Assembly (NCBI GenBank): GCA_001642005.1
Contig: LWCA01000463.1
Coordinates: forward strand, 1 to 26,738
DNA length: 26,738 bases
Direction: 5' to 3'
DNA from: Intoshia linei
Lineage: Eukaryota > Orthonectida > Rhopaluridae
A model generated the notes under the pieces. That model had not been told where the DNA came from and did not search any database. It worked only from the letters and a program-made list of their open reading frames with translations. Positions 1-9,598 of the stretch are shown piece after piece. How positions within the stretch are numbered: the first letter of the stretch is position 1; every line of letters begins with the position of its first letter. The translations under genes were made by a program, and so were the position numbers.

Positions 1-475
1 ATTGAAATTTTTTATGTGTGTTAACATGATACAACTCTACCACCTGTAAATTTTATGAAATTCTAGTGCTGTTTTCAAAAAAAAAAAAAGGGAATTTGGA
101 GTTTTGGCCATAAAGGTATAATTTTTTTAAATTTAAATTTATGATAATGTTTATGATTTTAAAATCAGCATCAGCGTATATATTTTTTAAATTCTCCAAC
201 TTATTTAATTTTCAAAAAGAGGGACAACAGGAATTTTTGACCCTTAAGATGTGAAATTGGGAGGTTGAAATTTATCTTATTTGAAAATTGGGATGTATAA
301 TAATACATCCCGTAAAAAAGTGTAGTTACAGTGTATATGTTAATGTATATGTACTGTAGTTGAAATGTGGTCTTTAAAAAATTCTAAGAGTGCTAGTTAT
401 TTCAATAAAGTAGGACACACACACAGACAGACAAACAAAAATCGCGTCGCATTTTATATAAGTTAGGATTATTTT
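1..475 (+). repeat. Interspersed repeat family R1, copy cut by the window edge
   Basis: Shared blocks with 6200-6605 are GATGTGAAATTGGGAGGTTG, GAAATGTGGTCTTTAAAAAA and AAAATCGCG.CGCATTTTAT ending TATAAGTTAGGAT. A short (CA)/(CAGA) run lies near the right end. The family is probably non-autonomous; terminal inverted repeats were not identified. Confidence 0.75.
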
Positions 476-559
476 TAATCTATAGTGGAGCATTAATTTT
501 ATATTTATTTTGAGATTATTAGAAAAAATTTTTTTTTAACGAATCAATAGTATATTTTT

Positions 560-630
560 AGATTGGTGTGTCGCGAAAATTTTTCAGATTGAAATGTGTG
601 TCGCCAACCAAAATGGGTTGGAAAGCACTG
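560..630. mobile_element. Right end of a hAT-type MITE
   Basis: Reverse-complemented, the end reads CAGTGCTTTCCAACCCATTT followed by a short loop and GCGACACACA, the usual form of hAT MITE ends. The 8-mer ACTTAGAC follows. The left end was not located, so the extent is approximate. Confidence 0.45.
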
Positions 631-1754
631 ACTTAGACTAAGTAATACTTACTCTTAGTATGCATTAAATATTATTGCTTGTATTTACCATTTTAGTGTA
701 TAAATTTCAAATTTATAAATTTAAATTTTGAAATTGATTGTTTACATTGTAAATTTTACAACATGTCACATTCCATTTAGATAATTAACCGTCTATTTTT
801 GCGCATTAGATAACATTTTTCTATCTTTATCTCTTTTAAATAAAATAATTGTATATTTTTAATTAGATTAAACTCAATGCAATGATATAAAAATTAAATT
901 TTTTTGGTTGGTTTTATCAATAGTTGAACAAAAAAATTATTTTTATTATTTCTCAATAATTATTGATAATAGGCTAATTTTTGTTCAAATTTATCAAATT
1001 TTCTTTTATTGTTTGCATAGATATAATTATAAATACATACAATTTGGAAACTTAATAAACACAATTAATATTTAAAATGCACTCCAAAAATAATAATTGT
1101 TAATTATTTAAATGGAATTTTGACACTTATATATTTAAAAAAAGCAATCAAATTTACAAGCCAAAATAGAGTTTCATCAAATTAAATTGTTTTATGGTGT
1201 ATTCACGATATTTGTGCGGCCCGCAAAATAATGATACGTGGTCAATGGGGCCCGCATATCAATAAGTTTTCCCACCACTAGACCTGCTTTGCTTACTGCC
1301 TGAAAAAATACTTACTGCTACAGTGGTTTCTGTACAATATGAATGTCAAGGGACCGGATATTGAGAATATTCATAATAGAGTTGGTTCTACAATATGAAT
1401 TAAGAATGAAGTGAATATTAACACAAATATATAAGTATTTATTTTTGCAATGGAAAATAGTTTGTAATTTTGTTGCTATTTTTACTTTTTTCTTTTTTTA
1501 TAAGATCAATAAGTTCCAACACTTTTGGAAGTTTATGGGAAATATTGGCACAAAAATACTTTTGGAGTGTTTTAGCAGCGTTGTATGCATCGTAATATGT
1601 ACTGTAAATATTCTTCATCTGCTTATAACCCTAGTTGTATTTCATTTAATTTAGGATTCGTGATCCTGTACAACTAAAAACTTATTTATTCATACAATTC
1701 AAAGAAAAGAAAATTTTAAAGTTATCATATTATGATAATTTTCAATCTCAAAAT

Positions 1755-1800
1755 CTTTTATCTTTACGGCCAAAATCACAAATTAGCCTGTATGTAACAA
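1755..1800 (-). repeat. R1 fragment
   Basis: CTTTACGGCCAAAATCACAA then ATTAGCCT matches the reverse complement of 6280-6312. It is a short, isolated piece. Confidence 0.45.
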
Positions 1801-3429
1801 AAATGTGGGACAACCATCCTTTAATGATACAACTTGCTTCTATTTTTTTTAAAAATAAATTCCTAAATGGATACTGATTTATTTTCACTTTTGGCAGATT
1901 TTTCATAATTAATATTTAAAATTTCATGTGAACCAATAAAAATTAAGAATTCTTCCTTTTTCCTTCCTTCAATAAAATCTTTTTATGACATTTATGACAT
2001 ACATACAGTGTATGTGTGTAAATATTTATTGGGATAACTGATATCACATACATTTAAAAAATAAAAATGCCAAGTCAGTTTTAATTAGCACATAAAGTAG
2101 GATACATTTCAAACTCAAAAATTAGCACTTTCATGGCGAAAACCAAAATTTACACTTTATTATAGAAAAGAGAATAGATTGTTTAAAACCTATATTTTGG
2201 AAAGTTTTAAAATTATGAGCAATATCATCAATTGCTTTTTATTGTTTTTTAGTTAGTCTTTAATTTTGATTTAATTTTTCAAGGAAAAAAGCACATTTTT
2301 ACATGTATACTCTACAAAAAAAAATAAAAAAAACGTAGACGGTAAGAGACCAAATTAATAATATCATAACCATGAAAAATACATTACGAAAACCTACAAT
2401 ATTCTGAATATGCCATATGTTACTTTGATGTGTAGTTTGCGTAACATCAACGTTATTCATCTTTTAATTTTTGTGTTTATTTTATTTTTTTGAAAAACGC
2501 TATTAGCAGCTGCTTTTTATTTCAACAGCAGCGCTGTTTGCTATAATCAGCTCATAGCTTCTATAAATAGCAAATCAGCCACCCCTGCGTATTACTATAA
2601 TTTGACAACATATTGACTGGTAGATAGAATGATTGCATCGTTATTGTGATAAGTTATCAGTGATAACTCATTCAATTCAAAATATTTAATATTTTGCTGG
2701 TTTAAACAAATTATATTTAATTTCATAAGGTATATTGTATTTTTTATGATGAATATGCAAATATACAAAATGTTTAGTTTACAGTCATTTCATTTTTTAT
2801 TTATTTTAGCCGACCCCAAAAACCATGGTATATATAACAATAATGGCTGTAGGGAATTATATATATTTTACATACAATAATTGCCAATATACATTAAAAA
2901 AATATAATTTAATAAATTTGACCGACTCTCAAGAACCCTGTTAAATGTTTTTTTTGTATAATTTGTCATCTCTATAAATTTTTGAAATAAATATGTATAC
3001 ACCAGTTATTCCCAACTATTTTTTCTACATTATCCATATTATAGTACTTATTTTGATATTACCCACAATATTTTTTTAACTGAATATTGAATGGTCACTG
3101 ACCATTAGTCAGGTTTTTAGAATAAGAGCCATATAGATTTTTTAATAATTTAATTAAAATTTTAAAAAAACTAATTTTACAAACTACATAATAAACAACA
3201 TAGAAACTACTGTAGTAAAATAATTCCTGCTTTTTTTTAAAATTGTAGAAAGAATATTTAAATTTTCATTTTTAAAAAACGAGAGTAAATTTTGTTTTTG
3301 CCGGTAAAGATGCAAATTTCTGAAATAAAATATATCTTACTCGCTGTACCAGAAATAAACTTAACTAGAATTTGTGTTTTTAACTATTTTTTTACCCCAA
3401 GGAAACATGAAATATAAAAAATTGATGAA

Positions 3430-3690
3430 AAAATTATAGGATTTAGTAAAATCGTGTTTTCAAAAAAACATTGGAAAACGGTTATTTTTCCCCTATGGAT
3501 TGATAAAATTGGATTTTTTATTCTGTGGATGGATTAAGTGGATTTTTTTCGTAAGGTTTCGTAAAATCGGATTTTTCACTGAAGGTTTGAAATGGTATTT
3601 TTTCTTACATTTTATTAATGGTGGGATTTTTGAAATAATAATGTAACGGTTGTCTAGGCTTTAGGATAATCAACATCTAGAAACTATAAT
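3430..3690 (+). repeat. Interspersed repeat family R2, copy 1
   Basis: Units such as GATAAAATTGGATTTTTTAT and GGATTAAGTGGATTTTTTTC are followed by the R2 tail: TTTTATTAATG, AATAATAATGTAACGGTTGT, CTAGGCTTTAGGAT and ACATCTAG. No coding capacity. Confidence 0.7.
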
Positions 3691-3848
3691 AAATATTACT
3701 TAACGAATTATTCCGTTAACGAGAAATTAGACTGTATTACATAATTATTATTAAAAAAAAATATTTATGTACATTTAAAAATTTATTTACAATGAAATAT
3801 ACATGATGCGAAATATTTTGCATTTGAAAATAATAACAGAAACTACAT

Positions 3849-3854
3849 TTTAAT
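3849..3854 (-). terminator. Candidate poly(A) signal ATTAAA for the forkhead gene
   Basis: On the minus strand ATTAAA lies about 67 nt past the TGA stop. An AATAAA follows further on (3787-3782). It is a motif match only, in AT-rich DNA where such hexamers are common by chance. Confidence 0.3.
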
Positions 3855-3920
3855 GATATTATCAAACGTCTTTATATTTCGATTTTGAGTTACATGTAGG
3901 TTGTATCAACTCTTTTCGAT

Positions 3921-5232
3921 TCATCTTTTATTTATTACATTTTCATCTTTTTTTAAGCTAAAAGATAATTTGTTCTGTGATATGCATTCAGTTTCAGGTT
4001 GAATCTCATTATTAACAATAATTATTTCATTTTGATCTACAGTAATTACTTTTTCATTTATTGAACATTCTAAATGTTTAAATTTAATCTTAATAATACA
4101 TATGATAATGATATGTTAATAATAATTATTATTAACTAGTATATATGTTGATATTTTCTACATTACTTACAAATTAGTTTTAAATCACTTACCCTTTTGG
4201 TCGTGATTTGATGTTCAATGTATAAAAATGAATATTACTAGAATTAAAAAAATAATTCAACTAATAATTATTTATAGTTAATATACTGGTAAATAAACAC
4301 TAAGTTCAGTAATCAGTTTATTAAATTAATGATAATGGCATGTATAAATTATCCAAAATAAAATACAAATAACCTTTATTAGAGATTTGTAATACATTAT
4401 CTGCATCTTTGGATATATCTATTGTACAATCTTCATGGACTAAAAAAATGATAAAAAATATTTACAGAATATTTTTACCAACATCATTATCAAAATTTTC
4501 ATTCCGACTAATGTCATAATATTGATAAACCTTATCATTCAAAGAAGGTTCAAGTTGAGGTTTAATCATATGATTTAATTTAAACTTTTTCAAATAATGA
4601 GGAGGTATGGGTGGTGGATCATGTAATGAATTAAGATACCAAAACGAGGATCCCGTATAATTGAAAGGTTTACTTCTTTCAAAATAATCATTAGAAGTTA
4701 AATTGTGTCTAATAGAATTATGTAAGCTAATTCGTTTTTTAGGTTGACTAAAATAGACAAAATTTTTCTCTATCCATTTACAAATATCTTTAATTTGTAA
4801 CTTATTAGATTCATTGAGATACAATGCCAAGCAAATTAAATTGCTATATGTTAAATCTGGTTTACGATGAGTTTTCGGGTCCCGGAATAATTCATTGTCG
4901 TCTTGATTGGTGATGAGTGTAGCTGGTCTAAATGAATACATCCAAGACATGTCAGACAGTTCTTGTGGTTCGCTGGCCCGACGAGTTGGTTTTTGCTTTT
5001 TTGTTTTGATGACAACCTCTGGAGAGATTTTAATAATTTTATAATTACTTTGCGTCGTTTGTAAAGTTTCAATGTCCCGTCTGATGGGAGAACAGGATTT
5101 TCTTTTGCACAGTGTATATATTTTGGTTTTATTTTTTCCCAAGATTTTAATAGTTTCTTTAAAATCTCTGCATTTCTTTGTTTCCAATTCATGTCCAATT
5201 TCACCAGAAAGATTCCCTGATTTTGGATTCAT
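3921..5232 (-). CDS. Forkhead (winged-helix) transcription factor, FoxN2/3-like, 3 exons
   Basis: Exons: 5232-4479, 4439-4374, 4069-3921, giving 322 residues. Introns are 39 nt (GTAAAA..TAG) and 304 nt (GTTATT..TAG). The phases close (1+2, 1+2) and exons 2 and 3 are open only in the required frame. The forkhead domain lies at about residues 124-202: KPDLTYSNLICLAL for helix 1, DICKWIEKNF for helix 2, NSIRHNL (172-178) for recognition helix 3, and SSFWYL in the wing. A short acidic/aromatic stretch before it (ELSDMSWM, 91-98) and DPKTH resemble the segment preceding the domain in FoxN2/3. The family binds DNA in the nucleus. The domain is divergent: the Trp normally before QNS/KNS in helix 3 is Leu, and KPPYS is KPDLT. 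The N-terminal 85 residues are basic. The start is the first ATG after an in-frame TAA six bases upstream; an upstream non-coding or coding exon cannot be excluded. The forkhead call is firm; the FoxN2/3 subgroup and the last two exons are inferred. Confidence 0.83.
4440..4478 (-). other. 39-nt intron 1 of the forkhead gene
   Basis: The donor is GTAAAA after codon fragment G, and the acceptor is a T-run ending TTTAG. Reading through adds only KNIL before a TAA, whereas splicing opens 21 further codons in the right phase. Confidence 0.7.
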
Positions 5233-5854
5233 CCACTGTTAATAGAATATCTGCAATAAACTTAAAATATGACAGAATAAAATTTGATTTTCTTGATATG
5301 TTGTAAACAAGTTTCTTTTAATATCATTTAATTATTAAAATTTTTCTTGATATCATTTCCACAGCAAACATTACACATTATTCAGTTAATAATTTGAAAT
5401 GTTACAAATCGTTACTTATATATTAAATACAAATCGTTGCGAAATAGTATTCATAAACAAATAATTTTAGAAATTAGAATTTTACATTATTTCATCTTTG
5501 TTGTTGGAAACGTAAAATTTACATTGTAAATATTTCAACCGGATACAATAAATGTTCGTTTTTTGCAGACGGTAACTAAACAAAATATATCAAAAAGTAT
5601 GAAAATACAGAAAATGTATTTTATTTCTGTAAAAATATTAAACATGATACCAAATTGGTATCAATATGTGTATTGCTCATGTTGGTTGGCACTAGTGATT
5701 GTGAATTCCCGGGAAATTGAAAATTTTTATTTATATATATTAACTTATATAATATTCTACACATTTATATTTATAATTAAAAAAATTCTGATGGAATGAA
5801 TTAATGAATGTATATAGGTTTTCACCTATATGTCTTCATTAGAAATGTGTAGAC

Positions 5855-5905
5855 CAGTGGTTTTCAACCTTTTTGTATTCGCTACCCCCTGGTTGAAAAA
5901 CACTG
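5855..5905. mobile_element. 51-bp hAT MITE with perfect 8-bp target-site duplication
   Basis: The ends are CAGTGGTTTTCAACC and, reverse-complemented, CAGTGTTTTTCAACC (one mismatch in 15). The flanks GTGTAGAC at 5847-5854 and 5906-5913 are identical. Only about 20 bp separate the inverted repeats, so it is nearly a bare pair of ends. Confidence 0.88.
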
Positions 5906-6199
5906 GTGTAGACGTACAATGCACATTTTTTTTAAAATTGTACGATAAATAATTACATTTTCAATTTTTATTTTAATCGAAATATTTGAAAATTATTGGT
6001 TGATAATATATTAAAAATTATTTTTCACCGGGAATGCGTAGATTTTTGGGGTTGAAATTTTGTATTTATATCAACTGGAATAAGCTCTATCAGAATAATC
6101 TTTTTTTTTAATTTTCGAACCGTTAATTATTTTACATTTTTTGTTTTAATTAAATATTTCGGAAAAAAAATATATGAATTTTAGGAATGAATATGAATC

Positions 6200-6605
6200 C
6201 TAAAATGCTTTTTTGACCGTGAAGTCGTCACTTATTCGCATTAAAATTTTTTGAAATTTTAGGGCTGTTTTCATTAAAAAAAGAAGGCTAATTTGTGGTT
6301 TTGGCCCTGAAGATAAAATTTTTTTTAATTCTGCAACTCGTTTGATTTTCAAAAAAAGGGACAACTGGGATTTTTGACCCGTAAGATGTGAAATTGGGAG
6401 GTTGAAATTTATCTTATTATACGTGGTTTTTGACCCTTAAGATGTGAAATTGGGAGGTTGAAATTTATCTTATTATACGCGTAAAAAGCTATAATTGAAA
6501 TGTGGTCTTTAAAAAATTCTAAGACTGGTAGTTATGTAAATAAAGCGTAACACAGACACACACAAACTAAAATCGCGTAGCATATTATATAAGTTAAGAT
6601 AATCA
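6200..6605 (+). repeat. Interspersed repeat family R1, copy with internal tandem duplication
   Basis: It matches the copy at 1-475 over most of its length. A 56-bp unit beginning TTTTTGACCC is present twice in a row (6371-6426, 6427-6482) with very few differences, whereas the copy at the window edge has it once. The end is AAAATCGCGTAGCATATTAT then ATAAGTTAAGAT. Confidence 0.75.
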
Positions 6606-7239
6606 TATTTTTATAGTAATAACAAACATAAATCAAATACAAATATGTCTCATTTTTTTTCGGGAAATCCCGGGAATTTTGTCCCGGTTTTTTTCCTGGC
6701 ACAATCACTAGTTGGCAAAATTGAAGGAGCTAATAGAGTTGCCAGAAAATAAGATCTTATCTCAGCATTAATAATTTATTTATTATTATTTGAATAGATT
6801 TTTTATGGCAATGATGTTTAAATTAAATTAAATTGAAAATGTGATACAATAATTGAAATTTTTTAGAGTTACACCTTTTGTGTTGTCAATTTTAAGAATT
6901 TATCTAAGAGTTTAAACTTTAGACTCTAACCCTTAGACTAAGGTTTTGGATAAAACAATTTAATTAATTTAATTTTAATGAAATATCTAAATTAATTATT
7001 TAGTCTTGTTATGGGATTTTTTAACAAAATAGAGACTCACAAAACATAAAACTAAACTAAATTGAGTTAATGTCGTTCTCTTGACTTAGCATTTTAAATT
7101 TAATACACACAATTATGATTTTAACTTATGATATTTAAGAATATAATTTTTTTAATGTTTAATTTTGAAAAATGAGACACCTATTTTACAAAAATTCCGA
7201 CACGCCCTCCCCCCAAAGGAGGCACGGTACGATATGTTC

Positions 7240-7610
7240 GACAATGCTCTAATGGTTGGTAAAATTAGATTTTTCTAATAAATACAAATAAAAGGAAATT
7301 GTTCACTAAAGAGATAAGGATTGGTAAAACTTTATTTTTTATTGTAGGGTTGGAATAAAATTTTTTCTCATAAGATTTGGTAAAATTGGATTTTTTATTT
7401 TTGGGTTGGATTAAGTGAATTTTTCTTATCAGGTATGAGAAAATCGGAATTTTTAAAAAAATATTGTAAAACTGGGATTTTTTATTAACATATTAAAAAA
7501 GTAAATATTATTATATTTTATTAATGCCGGGATAAAAGTGGAATTTTTAAATAATAATGTAGCGGTGGTCTAGGCTTTGGGATTAAATTCCGACATCTGG
7601 CAACACTGGA
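7240..7610 (+). repeat. Interspersed repeat family R2, longest copy
   Basis: It has several degenerate units (GGTAAAATTGGATTTTTTAT, GGTTGGATTAAGTGAATTTT, GTAAAACTGGGATTTTTTAT). The tail at 7517-7610 ends CCGACATCTGGCAACACTG. It is best treated as a satellite-like head with a fixed 3' tail. Confidence 0.72.
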
Positions 7611-8073
7611 AGCTAAGCGAAACGATCAAATGATCTACCTCCTACAAGGTTTAATTGTGTTTTGGTAATTGCGTACAAAGCTTTAAGATAATAAAATAGT
7701 TCATTTTAGAAAAAAAGTGACTATTTTTCTTAAAAATTTGCACTAATATTTTTTTGTATCTTTACAATATTTAAAATTTAAATTATATCAAACCAATTTG
7801 GTTTATGCAATTTACAGATCTTCTTCTAGACATGAACCGCGTAGTTGAAGTATGCTAAACAAAATCAAGTATCATCGTTTCCGATTAAAATAAATCGTAC
7901 AGTATTCAATACTGAGTATTGTACTGTATTTTTAAATCGCATGTGTATCTGACGTATTATCAACGAATAGTAAATTTGTTTCATTACAATAATCATTTGA
8001 AGCAAACTTTGTAAAGAGTGATAATAAAAATATTTGCACGTTATAAAGAAAATGTGCAAAAATTAATTTTGAA

Positions 8074-9548
8074 ATGGACAAATTACAATTTAATTCTGAT
8101 TTAATAACTTATCACAAAATTGAATTGGATATTCCTATTCTACCCCACAATTTAACCAATATTAAAAAATCGTTGTACAACTACACTACTAAAAATATCC
8201 TCTTTAAATATTCAAATAGGTATATTTTTTAATCTAAAATGTTATTTTATTCTACAACTGATTTATGTATCTGTCTTTTCAATTTTATTGAAAATCGGTC
8301 AATTTATTAACTTTGAAAATTAATTATCGATTTACCGGTTTAATTTCGATTATCGGGCACGTCAATATAATTGTTAACTTCCGATCTACATAATTACGGG
8401 CTAGGGATAACCTTCAATAACATTATACGGCTTTTTAACCTAAATATTATTACTTGCATTTCCGTTTGTCATAATTTTATGAAATTGCCTAATCACCGAA
8501 AAAGTTGAATTTACCAACCTTTCAACCTCCATGGTACTAACCATTTGCCTGAAATAGCTTTTATTTTATTTACAGTTGCATTGTTATTTTTTTTGAAATT
8601 TACATCTAATATAATTAGTAGTACGGATTTTAGTTGTGGTAAGTGATTAATATTCACAATGTCTCTATTTATTACATTTTACTCAAAATTATACAAAGTA
8701 GTCTGAACGTATCAAATAATGCAATATTTTACCTTAATATATCATTTGATGAATATAAACATATGATTATATAGATTCCAAGGTTTTCCAATAAAATTGT
8801 GGAAAATTAAACGTTTACGTCAACCTCCATCCTTTGAAGAAAATTCCAGCTTAATATTTATAAAATGCAAATGTACAATAAACGTGTTTAATATCACTTT
8901 ACCTCAAGACGAAGAACCAATATTTCTAAACGCTATTCTAAACCAGCCAAACTGTATAATTTCTGAAAACGTTGAGGCCAATGTCCAAAATATTCCAAAA
9001 TCCTGTAAAATTAACGACATTATCAAAATAAAAATTTTAAGTGTCCACTCAAAAAATAACTCGTTAATCTTTATTGCTGATTTTGAAAAAGTTTATAGGT
9101 AACAATATTTTGTAATTTAATTTTTTATAAAATACACTCTAGAGTAGTTCTCAAACTTTTATACCATCCCCTTTTAGAAAAATTTAGATTATATAAAATC
9201 TTCTTGTTTTACACAACGAAAACAATTTCTGAATTTATTTTATACACATTTAAGTTGATTACGGTATCCGTACATGATAAATTGAAAAATTTGAAGGTCC
9301 AGAGCTTGAAAAACGTTTAATCTGATGTAGATAATTTTTTCAATTTATATTCATAATCACTTATAAATAATGTTATAATTAGTAAAAATGAATCTAATGT
9401 GGACATTGATGGTACATACGTTGACACAGTTGCTGTTTCTAATACAGATTCGGGTTTTTCTGAAATTTATTCAAAATGTAAAAAGCGAAAAAGACAAGAT
9501 TCAATCACTAAATCTAAATCCAAAATTGCTAAAATTAAAAATTTGTAA
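8074..9548 (+). CDS. POLR1F: DNA-directed RNA polymerase I subunit RPA43 (Rpb7-like), 3 exons
   Basis: Exons: 8074-8219, 8775-9098, 9383-9548, giving 211 residues. Phases close (2+1, 2+1). RPA43 pairs with RPA14/RPA12-class partners as the stalk of RNA polymerase I and contacts the initiation factor RRN3/TIF-IA in the nucleolus. The protein aligns by eye to the family in order: a PxxL..I..L...LLxKYS-like block (residues about 25-47, ending FKYSN), then QGFPIKLWKIK (51-61), which matches the GVPIAYDNIK block without a gap across the exon 1/2 junction. These are followed by the acidic loop SFEEN and beta strands of the Rpb7-N/SHS2 fold, NVQNIP at the position of FNASIP, and NDIIKIKILSVHS matching the GDELEFEVFRLDS strand of the OB domain. 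The C-terminus is short and basic (KKRKRQ, 190-195, then repeated KS/KI), a likely nuclear/nucleolar signal, where the human tail is much longer. Sequence identity is low, so the call rests on block order and phase agreement. Confidence 0.8.
8220..8774 (+). other. RPA43 intron 1
   Basis: A 555-nt intron with donor GTATAT and acceptor TATATAG. It contains a spurious open stretch near 8380-8500, discussed under rejected items. I see no RNA gene or mobile element in it. Confidence 0.7.
9099..9382 (+). other. RPA43 intron 2, with a hAT-like end remnant
   Basis: A 284-nt intron, donor GTAACA and acceptor ATTAG. Near 9143-9165 the run GTAGTTCTCAAACTTTTA resembles the terminal repeat of hAT-type MITEs (CAGTGGTTCTCAAAC). 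No partner end or target-site duplication is visible, so this is a weak remnant call. Confidence 0.5.
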
Positions 9549-9552
9549 CAAA

Positions 9553-9561
9553 TTTATTAAA
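9553..9561. terminator. Overlapping convergent poly(A) hexamers
   Basis: ATTAAA on the plus strand (9556-9561) lies 8 nt past the RPA43 stop. AATAAA on the minus strand (9558-9553) lies about 41 nt past the DEF8 stop. The two hexamers share three bases, so the 3' ends of the convergent genes probably overlap. It is a motif match only, though both distances suit poly(A) signals. Confidence 0.45.
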
Positions 9562-9598
9562 TTTATACAAAAAATAACACGTTATTTTAGTATTGTAT

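Larger units (their letters stand above)
1..3920. other. Non-coding, repeat-rich region left of the forkhead gene
   Basis: Besides the R1 copy at the edge it has R1 fragments in inverted orientation (1755-1800, 2130-2180), a hAT-like right end at 630, and further hAT-like remnants (GCGGCCCGC near 1215, CAGTTATTCCCAACTATTTT near 3003). An R2 copy lies at 3430-3690. No gene is recognised; the small open frame near 1445-1654 has no family resemblance. Confidence 0.6.
5233..8073. other. Intergenic region between the divergent forkhead and RPA43 genes
   Basis: Contains a 51-bp hAT MITE (5855-5905), an R1 copy (6200-6605) and an R2 copy (7240-7610). A C-run/G-run inverted pair (CCTCCCCCCAAAGGAGG) sits near 7206-7222. 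An open frame at 5563-5799 and a minus-strand one at 7865-8059 show no family features. Promoters of both genes must lie at the two ends. Confidence 0.6.

Noticed and set aside
1445-1654. 69-codon frame with several hydrophobic stretches, considered as a small membrane protein.
   Set aside because: Hydrophobic Phe/Ile/Leu runs are expected from T-rich DNA; no motif or splice partner was found.
4851-5204. 117-codon minus-strand frame overlapping the forkhead gene.
   Set aside because: It is a shadow frame of exon 1; it has no motif, and the overlapping frame encodes a clear forkhead domain.
5563-5799. 78-codon plus-strand frame preceded by TTTTTTGCAG.
   Set aside because: It has no family resemblance, low-complexity content and no partner exon; a chance frame in AT-rich DNA.
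8375-8510. Open stretch reading NYGLGITFNNIIRL that resembles the GVPIAYDNIK block of RPA43, considered as exon 2.
   Set aside because: It has no usable AG acceptor in the right phase, and the exon at 8775 supplies QGFPIKLWKIK, which fits the same block without a gap and in phase. The resemblance is coincidental.
8561-8641. Possible small exon ending in a canonical GTAAGT donor (8640), with a preceding CAG acceptor.
   Set aside because: Its phase (1) does not join to either neighbouring RPA43 exon, and splicing 8219 directly to 8775 already gives the family sequence.
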